This document shows, piece by piece, positions 1 to 6,085 of a stretch of DNA of 6,626 nt. Under the pieces are notes generated by a model. The model had not been told where the DNA came from and made no database searches. It saw nothing but the letters and a program-made list of their open reading frames with translations. This DNA is from an uncultured Lachnospiraceae bacterium. GTDB lineage: Bacteria; Bacillota; Clostridia; Lachnospirales; Lachnospiraceae. The stretch spans positions 1-6,626 of the forward strand of contig CADCPL010000267.1 of NCBI GenBank assembly GCA_902803305.1. The letters run 5' to 3'. A program made the translations under genes and the position numbers. Position 1 is the stretch's first letter. Each line of letters opens with the position of its first letter.

Positions 1-1434
1 GATCTGGATGTATTTCCCGTTATAAACAAGATAGATCTTCCGTCTGCCGAGCCCGACAGGGTCATTAGCGAGATAGAGGACGTGATAGGTATTGAGGCTG
101 AGGATGCACCGAAGATATCGGCCAAGATGGGTATCGGGATCGAAGATGTTCTTGAGGCTGTCGTAAACAAGATACCCGCACCGGCGGGGGATGCGAAAAA
201 ACCGCTCAAGGCACTGATCTTTGATTCTATTTATGATCCGTATAAGGGTGTCATAGTCTTCTTCAGGATGATGGACGGCCACGTGGCAAAGGGCACAAAG
301 GTGCGCATGATGGCGACCGGTGCAGTGGCCGAAGTCGTGGAAGTCGGTACATTCGGCGCGGGACAGTTCATTTCCTGTGATGAGCTCACCGCCGGGATGG
401 TCGGGTATCTTACCGCATCCATCAAGAATGTAAGGGATACGATGGTCGGTGACACGATAACGGATGATGACAATCCGTGCTCCGAGGCGCTTCCGGGTTA
501 TAAAAAAGTACAGTCGATGGTGTTCTGCGGGATGTATCCTGCGGACGGTGCGAAGTATCCGGACCTGCGTGATGCACTCGAAAAGCTCCAGCTCAATGAC
601 GCGTCGCTCAACTATGAACCTGAGACAAGTGTGGCTCTCGGATTCGGCTTCAGATGCGGCTTCCTGGGGCTTCTTCATCTTGAGATAATCCAGGAAAGAC
701 TTGAAAGAGAATATAATCTGGACCTTGTGACTACCGCTCCGTCCGTTATCTACAAAGTTTACAAGACGAACGGCGAAGTCATAGATCTTACCAATCCGAC
801 CAACCTTCCGGACCCGTCGGAGATAGAGCATATGGAGGAGCCGATAGTATCTTCGGAGATAATGGTGACCAAGGACTTTGTAGGACCGATAATGGAGCTG
901 TGTCAGCAGCGCCGCGGAAGATACATATCGATGGAATATATCGAGGAGACAAGAGCTCTTCTTAAATACGAACTCCCGCTCAATGAGATCATATATGACT
1001 TTTTTGATGCGCTAAAATCACGCTCGAAGGGTTACGCCTCCTTCGATTACGAGCTCAAAGGATATGAGCCGTCAAAACTTGTCAAGCTTGATATACTCGT
1101 AAACCGCGAAGAGGTTGATGCACTTTCGTTCATCGTTCACGCCGACAGTGCGTATGAGCGGGGAAGAAAGATGTGCGAAAAACTAAAAGACGAGATCCCC
1201 AGGCACCTGTTTGAGATACCAATACAGGCAGCAGTAGGCGGTAAAGTCATAGCGCGCGAGACCGTAAAGGCCATGCGTAAGGATGTGCTCGCAAAGTGCT
1301 ACGGCGGAGACATAACGCGTAAGAAAAAGCTCCTGGAAAAGCAGAAAGAGGGTAAGAAGCGCATGCGTCAGATCGGTAACGTGGAGATCCCTCAGAAGGC
1401 TTTCATGAGCGTTCTCAAATTGGAAGAAGATTAG
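1..1434 (+). CDS. lepA: Elongation factor 4 (LepA) GTPase, 5' end missing
   Basis: This is the C-terminal 477 residues of LepA/EF4, a ribosome-associated translational GTPase related to EF-G that affects translation (back-translocation and initiation/assembly roles have been proposed). The frame is open from base 1. The start and the G1-G3 GTPase motifs lie upstream; about 120-130 residues are missing from a family length near 600. Visible are the G4 motif NKID (bases 25-36) and the G5 motif SAK (118-126). Next come the beta-barrel domain, then the EF-G-like domain III/V region with the family stretch FGFRCGFLGLLHLEIIQERL (about 640-700). The LepA-specific C-terminal domain ends in a basic segment (AKCYGGDITRKKKLLEKQKE) close to the E. 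coli protein. A GTG at position 82 lies inside the GTPase domain and is not the true start. The stop is TAG at 1432. hemW follows after 10 bases with no terminator between, so the two are probably co-transcribed. No broken frame or missing motif is seen. Confidence 0.98.
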   Translation, partial: DLDVFPVINKIDLPSAEPDRVISEIEDVIGIEAEDAPKISAKMGIGIEDVLEAVVNKIPAPAGDAKKPLKALIFDSIYDPYKGVIVFFRMMDGHVAKGTKVRMMATGAVAEVVEVGTFGAGQFISCDELTAGMVGYLTASIKNVRDTMVGDTITDDDNPCSEALPGYKKVQSMVFCGMYPADGAKYPDLRDALEKLQLNDASLNYEPETSVALGFGFRCGFLGLLHLEIIQERLEREYNLDLVTTAPSVIYKVYKTNGEVIDLTNPTNLPDPSEIEHMEEPIVSSEIMVTKDFVGPIMELCQQRRGRYISMEYIEETRALLKYELPLNEIIYDFFDALKSRSKGYASFDYELKGYEPSKLVKLDILVNREEVDALSFIVHADSAYERGRKMCEKLKDEIPRHLFEIPIQAAVGGKVIARETVKAMRKDVLAKCYGGDITRKKKLLEKQKEGKKRMRQIGNVEIPQKAFMSVLKLEED

Positions 1435-1444
1435 AGATATAGAT

Positions 1445-2572
1445 ATGGAAATATACGTACACATTCCTTTTTGTGCGAAAAAATGCAATTATTGTGATTT
1501 TCTCTCCGGACCTGCCGATGAGAAGGTGTATCAGCTGTATGTGGATGCGCTTGTAAGAGAGATCGAGGGGCATTCGCGGCAACTGGGCAGGCAGACGACG
1601 ATCGAGACCGTATATTTCGGCGGAGGGACGCCGAGCATTCTTGATGTCAGTCAGATCAAGTCCATATACGATGCCATAAGATCGAACTACTCTCTGGCAG
1701 CGGATACGGAAATGACCATAGAAGTCAATCCGTGCAGCGCGCGTGGAAAACTGCCCGGTCTTCGGGAGATCGGCTTTAACAGGATATCGATCGGGCTTCA
1801 GTCAATACATCAAAGGGAGCTTGAGTACCTCGGCAGGATACATTCTTTTGACGATTTTCTGTCCTGTTATATCGATGCAAGAGGTGTAGGGTTTCGGAAC
1901 ATAAACGTCGATATAATGACGGCGATACCGGGGCAGACCGATCAGATGCTCTCCGAGACGGTTTCCGAAGTATGCAGGCTTGAACCTGAACATATCAGCG
2001 CATACAGTCTGATGATAGAAAAAGGGACTCCGTTTTACGAGCAGTTCGGTGATGTAGAAGGTCCGGTAGTGGGTGAAGAAACAGAGAGACGTCTGTACTG
2101 GATGACAGTCGATATGCTCAAGGAGCGCGGATACAAGCATTACGAGATATCTAATTTTTCAAAGCCCGGATTCGAAAGCCGGCACAACATCGGATACTGG
2201 AAGAGAGTCCCGTATCTCGGTGTGGGGCTTGGCGCGAGTTCATGTCTTGCATCGCCTCAGGGTGATGTCAGAAGCCGCAATACGACAAGTCTTGAAAAAT
2301 ATCTGTCCGATCCTTTTGCAAAAGAGGAGAGCAGCACTCTGTCAAAGGATGAGATGATGGAAGAGACCATCTATCTCGGACTTCGGATGATGGAAGGTGT
2401 GCGGACGGATGATTTTGAAAAAAAATTCGGAGTGTCGGTCCGGAGTCTGTACTCGGATGTAATAGACGATCTGGTGGCGCAGGGTCTTGTTTACGAGGGA
2501 AGCGGGAGCTTGTCACTGTCGGATCTCGGAATAGATTACGGCAACCATGTTTTTGCACAGTTCTTAAGATAA
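1445..2572 (+). CDS. hemW: HemW-type radical SAM protein (heme chaperone; old name oxygen-independent coproporphyrinogen III oxidase-like)
   Basis: A 375-residue radical SAM protein of the HemW branch, full length for the family. HemW proteins bind heme and are thought to deliver it to heme enzymes. They carry a [4Fe-4S] cluster but lack the HemN oxidase activity. The cluster motif CX3CX2C is at C10, C14, C17, followed by DF. HemN has a further cysteine just after this motif, and it is absent here. The SAM-binding GGGTPS is at 59-64, and the family segments NRISIGLQS (112-120) and IPGQT (161-165) are present. The HNxxYW motif linked to heme binding in HemW is HNIGYW (247-252). The C-terminal HemW domain runs from about 300 to 375. 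The start is fixed because the HIPFC motif begins at residue 6. The ribosome site is weak (AGAG at 1433-1436, 8 bases before the ATG), which suggests coupling to lepA translation. No membrane segment or signal peptide is seen. The protein is probably cytosolic. Confidence 0.96.
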   Translation: MEIYVHIPFCAKKCNYCDFLSGPADEKVYQLYVDALVREIEGHSRQLGRQTTIETVYFGGGTPSILDVSQIKSIYDAIRSNYSLAADTEMTIEVNPCSARGKLPGLREIGFNRISIGLQSIHQRELEYLGRIHSFDDFLSCYIDARGVGFRNINVDIMTAIPGQTDQMLSETVSEVCRLEPEHISAYSLMIEKGTPFYEQFGDVEGPVVGEETERRLYWMTVDMLKERGYKHYEISNFSKPGFESRHNIGYWKRVPYLGVGLGASSCLASPQGDVRSRNTTSLEKYLSDPFAKEESSTLSKDEMMEETIYLGLRMMEGVRTDDFEKKFGVSVRSLYSDVIDDLVAQGLVYEGSGSLSLSDLGIDYGNHVFAQFLR

Positions 2573-2577
2573 CTGAT

Positions 2578-2589
2578 CATAATATTATG
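2578..2589. repeat. Perfect 12-base palindrome in the hemW-downstream spacer
   Basis: CATAATATTATG is identical to its own reverse complement. It sits 6 bases after the hemW stop and directly abuts the proposed -35 box of the next gene, which is a position suited to an operator. It has no G/C-rich stem and no T-tract, so it does not look like a terminator. AT-rich palindromes of this length do arise by chance, so an operator role is only a possibility. Confidence 0.35.
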
Positions 2590-2618
2590 TGGAAAAATCT
2601 TGCATAACCCTGTATAAT
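2590..2618 (+). promoter_or_regulatory. Candidate sigma-A promoter for the c-di-GMP module
   Basis: A perfect -10 box TATAAT lies at 2613-2618. The hexamer TGGAAA (4 of 6 matches to TTGACA) lies at 2590-2595, and the spacing is exactly 17 bases. Transcription would start near 2625 and give a leader of about 30 bases, too short for a riboswitch. The upstream spacer is AT-rich, unlike the coding sequence around it. The -10 box is strong and the -35 weak, which would suit activation or repression by a factor, but no known operator is recognised. Confidence 0.6.
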
Positions 2619-2643
2619 CAATCATAAGTGAATTTATACGCTC

Positions 2644-2648
2644 AGGAG
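2644..2648 (+). promoter_or_regulatory. Ribosome binding site of the PAS/GGDEF/EAL gene
   Basis: AGGAG lies 5 bases before the ATG at 2654. This is the clearest Shine-Dalgarno sequence in the window, and it supports the chosen start of the long gene as the first gene of its own transcription unit. Confidence 0.8.
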
Positions 2649-2653
2649 CCAAG

Positions 2654-5600
2654 ATGCATCAGTTCAGCGAGAATCTTTTCCAAAACGCAATAGATCTTAA
2701 CGACACCATTGTCTTTGAGTACAATGCTGTTGATGATGTCATTACGTTCTCCGAGAACATCAAGAAATATATCCCCATTCCCGTCAGGCTCTCCGCGTTC
2801 GCGGCGAAGATGGGATATCTCGGTAAGATATTTGACGGGGATATCGAAAAAGCCATTTCATTTTTTACCCAAAGAGACGATCAGGATAAGGTACGCATGG
2901 AGTACATCCGGTTCCTTGATTTTGCCGGTGAGTATTGCTGGTACCAGCTTAAGGGCCGAGCCGAGACAGATGACTCGGGAAAGGTCACAAGCGTATACGG
3001 GACTCTCTGCTATGTCGATGATGAGACCAAACATCAGGAAGAGGAGAAATCTCTTTCGAAAGATCCTGTCACAAAGCTTCTTAAGTCAGAGGCCTTTGAT
3101 CATGAAGTATCCCGTTATCTCGAGGAGCTGCCGGAAGGCGTCGTTCCCAATCTTATGATCGTGGATCTCGATGATTTTGCAACGTGGGAGGATCATTTCA
3201 GTGAGATCGGTGCGGACGGTGCGCTTATTGAGATAGGCAGGATATTAAAAAGAGCATTCCGCGGATCTGACATCATAGGGCGTATTGATATAGACCGTTT
3301 CGGCATTATGATGAAGGGCGTTCGCGCGACCAACATACTGCTTGAGCGTGCCGCATACATCCGTCAGACCGTGAAGGATGTATGGAGTGATTTTGAAAAC
3401 AACGGATTCATAACAGTCAGCATCGGTATAGCTGCAATGCACGGCCGAGAGGCAACGCTTGATAAGCTTAGGGCAAGAGCACTGTCGGCGCTTAACGACG
3501 CGAAGCTTTCCGGTAAGGATAATTACGTTCTGTATACGAGCGATATGGAAAGGCTTGATACATCGGTCAATCCGATCCTTTCCACAAAAGAGATGGAGAT
3601 GATCAGGAACATACTTGATCCGATGAGTTCCTGGGCGTATGCCGTTGATGATAATTACCAGCTTCTGTATCGTAACGAGGTTTTGGATACGCGGCTTGGC
3701 AACAAGTGCGAGGGCATGTGTTATGCATCCATAAAAGGATACGAAGAACCGTGCAGCGACTGCCCGATCAGCCAGATGAAGAACACTCAGGCTTCTTTTG
3801 ACTGTAACGTCTATTCGCCGTCGCTCCGTTCCACCATCCCGATGCGTGCCAACAGGATAGTCATGCGTAACGGTAAGAGCGTGTATCTCATAGCGTCGGT
3901 CAAAGAAGATATCGAGACTCAGATCGCGGCGATGACCGAGAGCGAGACAAGGACCAAAGAATCTCTTGTTCGCATGATGGATATCATATGGGATATCAAT
4001 CTTACAAAGAACACATGCGTGCGCCTGAAGGAGCAGGGTGTCCGCAGCTTCATAGATGTCAGGATAGATAATTACAGGAACCTGCGCGAGCGATTTTCAA
4101 ATGAGGTGGTCTACAGCGAAGACCGTGCCAAATTCCTTGAAGCGACCGAACCGAGCATGGTAAGGCAGAGGGCACTTGCGGGCAACAGGACGATATGTAC
4201 CGATCTGAGGCTTGCATCCGTTTCGGGAGAGGACAGCTGGTACGGCATGTATGTAGTCGTATTGTACGATCCGAATGAAACGTCTGATGACGGATCAAAG
4301 TCCGATGAGAGGATAATGATCGTATGCCTTAACCTCAATGAGTACAAGAAAAAGAGCATAGAGGCGGTTGAGACCCGTATCAAATACGAGATCATGCACG
4401 AAAAGAGCAGCATCCTCAAGGATATGGCGCTCAACTACGAACGCTACGAGAATGTCAATGACATGATCGGCATACTTGTGTATGAGTACACGGTCGCAGA
4501 CAACAGTTATTATCTGTGCTCCAATTTTGAGGATGTATTTGAGATCAACAGGAAAGCTCTTGATAATGAGTGGGCACTTATCTCTTCGCTGAAGGTTCAT
4601 GCCGACGATCAGGAGATGTTTGACAAGTTCATAGAAACGGCAAAGTCATCAGCGATGATCCAGAGGATCACGGTCAGGATCTATAACAGGTTCGGTGTCC
4701 CGGTATGGTATACGATCGTTCTTCAGACGCTCAGGGGCCTTAATAACGTGCCGGTAAGATATCTCGGAACACTTCAGAATGTCAACACCGAGATGAAGAT
4801 CAAGACCGAGATGGAGTACCGTGCGGATTACGATTCCATGACGGGACTGTACAACTCCGAGACGTTCTATAAGAAAGCGGCAGCGCTGATCGCCGATGAA
4901 CCGGATTCGAATTTCGTTGTCATTTCCATAGACATAGACAGATTCCGTCTGATCAATGACAGATACGGTATCGATGCCGGAAACCGTACCCTTCAGACGG
5001 TGGGAAAGACGATCAGAGAAGTGTCGCCGAAGGGATCCATCGCAAAGAGATATCAGGGAGATGTATTCTCCGTGCTCCTTAAATATGAATCGGATCAGGA
5101 TCTTGTAAACTATATGTCAAAGCTGTCGGCCGAGGTCAGAAATGCAAGGGTTGTTCCGATGTCGATATCACTTACGTACGGCATATACAAGGTCAGTGAC
5201 CCGGATATTCCCGTCAGGCTCATGTGTGACAGAGCGCGCGCCGTCAAGAAACAGATCAAGGGAAGTGCACTTACGAACTATGCCGTATATGATGACATCA
5301 TTAGACTCAAGATGCGTGAGCAGGCAGAGATAGAAGAAGAGATGAACACTGCTCTTGCAAACAATGAGTTCGTGATGTTCCTGCAGCCTCAGATGGATCT
5401 GCATACACAGAAGATATGCGGTGCGGAGGCACTCGTCAGATGGAAGCATCCGATGAAGGGAATACTTGTTCCCGCGCAGTTCCTTTCTCTCTTTGAGAGC
5501 AACGGTTTTATCACGAAGATGGACAAGTTCATATGGGAGCTTGCATGCAGATATATAAGAGACCTTCAGAAGCGCGATATTTATCTTCCGGTATCCGTTA

Positions 5601-6085
5601 ACATTTCAAGAGTACATATCGGGACAACTAATCTCTCCGAGATACTGATGGAGCTTGTGAAGAGGTATGAGATCGACCCGAAATATCTCGAACTTGAGAT
5701 AACGGAAAATCTGTTCATGGAAGATGTTGACGAGCTTTTCTCCGAGATGTCTGCGCTTAAGGAACTCGGATTCAAGATAATGATGGATGATTTCGGAAGC
5801 GGATATTCATCACTTAACATGCTAAGGAACGCACCTGTTGATACACTCAAGATAGACAGATTCTTCCTCGACGAGATCATGTCGACCGACAGAGGAAAGA
5901 TCATTGTAGAAGCTTCGGTCAGGATGGCAAAGCAGCTAGGACTTAATGTCATCGCCGAGGGAGTCGAGACACAGGAGCAGCTTGATTTTCTTGCATCTAT
6001 TGACTGCGATATCGTTCAAGGTTATTATTATTCAAGACCGGTTCCCGTTGAGGAGTTTGAAGCGTTCATGGAGAGATACAGATGA
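2654..6085 (+). CDS. Multi-PAS, double degenerate GGDEF, EAL protein; predicted c-di-GMP phosphodiesterase
   Basis: A 1143-residue soluble protein with no membrane segment. Domains in order: PAS-like (about 10-125); GGDEF 1 (137-296); PAS-like with a cysteine cluster (about 318-420); PAS-like, weak (about 435-565); PAS_3-like (about 600-715); GGDEF 2 (725-882); EAL (890-1143). Helical linkers at about 420-440 and 565-600 look like signalling helices. GGDEF 1 reads DIDRF (212-216) in place of the motif but keeps RxxD (R203, D206) exactly five residues upstream, where the inhibitory c-di-GMP site sits. GGDEF 2 reads QGDVF (801-805) with no RxxD. The EAL domain looks intact: E925-A-L, N983, E1015, E1018, D1045-D1046, K1066, E1102 and Q1122-G-Y. 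It should therefore linearise c-di-GMP to pGpG and make none. The start is set by AGGAG at 2644-2648. The gene follows a likely promoter and overlaps the next gene by 4 bases. Domain families are secure, PAS boundaries are approximate, and activity is inferred. Confidence 0.95.
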   Translation: MHQFSENLFQNAIDLNDTIVFEYNAVDDVITFSENIKKYIPIPVRLSAFAAKMGYLGKIFDGDIEKAISFFTQRDDQDKVRMEYIRFLDFAGEYCWYQLKGRAETDDSGKVTSVYGTLCYVDDETKHQEEEKSLSKDPVTKLLKSEAFDHEVSRYLEELPEGVVPNLMIVDLDDFATWEDHFSEIGADGALIEIGRILKRAFRGSDIIGRIDIDRFGIMMKGVRATNILLERAAYIRQTVKDVWSDFENNGFITVSIGIAAMHGREATLDKLRARALSALNDAKLSGKDNYVLYTSDMERLDTSVNPILSTKEMEMIRNILDPMSSWAYAVDDNYQLLYRNEVLDTRLGNKCEGMCYASIKGYEEPCSDCPISQMKNTQASFDCNVYSPSLRSTIPMRANRIVMRNGKSVYLIASVKEDIETQIAAMTESETRTKESLVRMMDIIWDINLTKNTCVRLKEQGVRSFIDVRIDNYRNLRERFSNEVVYSEDRAKFLEATEPSMVRQRALAGNRTICTDLRLASVSGEDSWYGMYVVVLYDPNETSDDGSKSDERIMIVCLNLNEYKKKSIEAVETRIKYEIMHEKSSILKDMALNYERYENVNDMIGILVYEYTVADNSYYLCSNFEDVFEINRKALDNEWALISSLKVHADDQEMFDKFIETAKSSAMIQRITVRIYNRFGVPVWYTIVLQTLRGLNNVPVRYLGTLQNVNTEMKIKTEMEYRADYDSMTGLYNSETFYKKAAALIADEPDSNFVVISIDIDRFRLINDRYGIDAGNRTLQTVGKTIREVSPKGSIAKRYQGDVFSVLLKYESDQDLVNYMSKLSAEVRNARVVPMSISLTYGIYKVSDPDIPVRLMCDRARAVKKQIKGSALTNYAVYDDIIRLKMREQAEIEEEMNTALANNEFVMFLQPQMDLHTQKICGAEALVRWKHPMKGILVPAQFLSLFESNGFITKMDKFIWELACRYIRDLQKRDIYLPVSVNISRVHIGTTNLSEILMELVKRYEIDPKYLELEITENLFMEDVDELFSEMSALKELGFKIMMDDFGSGYSSLNMLRNAPVDTLKIDRFFLDEIMSTDRGKIIVEASVRMAKQLGLNVIAEGVETQEQLDFLASIDCDIVQGYYYSRPVPVEEFEAFMERYR
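3260..3301 (+). other. RxxD inhibitory-site motif followed by degenerate GGDEF (DIDRF) in GGDEF domain 1
   Basis: Codons 3260-3271 encode R-G-S-D and 3287-3301 encode D-I-D-R-F, with five residues between them. This matches the canonical RxxD-x5-GGDEF spacing. Only the middle Asp and final Phe of GGDEF survive, so cyclase activity is not expected. The I-site residues for binding c-di-GMP remain. Confidence 0.8.
3707..3766 (+). other. Cysteine cluster CX3C-X10-CX2C-P in the second PAS-like domain
   Basis: Residues C352, C356, C367 and C370 followed by P371 lie in a PAS-like domain (about 318-420); a fifth cysteine is at C384. From memory, a similar Cys-Tyr ... Pro-Cys-x-x-Cys-(Pro) pattern recurs in PAS-like domains of bacterial sensor kinases and GGDEF/EAL proteins. 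I know of no settled ligand for it. The arrangement would suit binding of a metal or iron-sulfur centre, or a thiol redox switch. Confidence 0.7.
5054..5068 (+). other. Degenerate GGDEF signature (QGDVF) in GGDEF domain 2
   Basis: The codons read Q-G-D-V-F where GGDEF is expected, inside an otherwise well-conserved domain (DIDRFRLINDRYG at 760-772). The first Gly and the essential acidic fourth residue are lost. The Asp that helps read guanine is Asn777, while N768 and the metal-ligand D760 are kept. Cyclase activity is unlikely; nucleotide binding remains possible. Confidence 0.8.
6070..6085 (+). promoter_or_regulatory. Ribosome binding site and ATGA stop-start overlap coupling two c-di-GMP genes
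   Basis: GGAGAG at 6070-6075 lies inside the last codons of the EAL gene, 6 bases before the ATG at 6082. That ATG shares ATGA with the upstream TGA stop (6083-6085). This is the classic arrangement for translational coupling and implies co-production of the two proteins. Confidence 0.85.

Noticed and set aside
1720..1780. Possible small sequencing error in hemW after the VNP motif, where the spacing is about one residue shorter than in many relatives
   Set aside because: The frame continues cleanly into the conserved NRISIGLQS segment, so at most this is an in-frame length variation.
1802..2140. Open frame of 112 codons on the minus strand inside hemW
   Set aside because: It is antisense to a fully conserved region of hemW, has no recognisable domain, and is explained by the codon use of the + strand gene.
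2600..2628. Alternative promoter using TTGCAT at 2600-2605 with CATAAG at 2623-2628
   Set aside because: Both boxes are poor matches, and the competing perfect TATAAT at 2613-2618 has a 17-base spacing to a better -35.
2573..2653. Possible c-di-GMP riboswitch or rho-independent terminator in the spacer
   Set aside because: The spacer is only 81 bases with a likely leader of about 30. It has no GC-rich hairpin with a T-tract and no conserved riboswitch core that I can recognise.
2777..5221. 15-base direct repeat ATTCCCGTCAGGCTC at 2777-2791 and 5207-5221
   Set aside because: Both copies encode IPVRL in unrelated domains with the same preferred codons. The similarity does not extend on either side, so coincidence is likelier than a functional repeat.
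5581..5952. Open frame of 123 codons on the minus strand inside the EAL domain
   Set aside because: It has a low-complexity, Ser-rich composition and lies opposite the catalytic EAL motifs. It is a shadow of the real gene.
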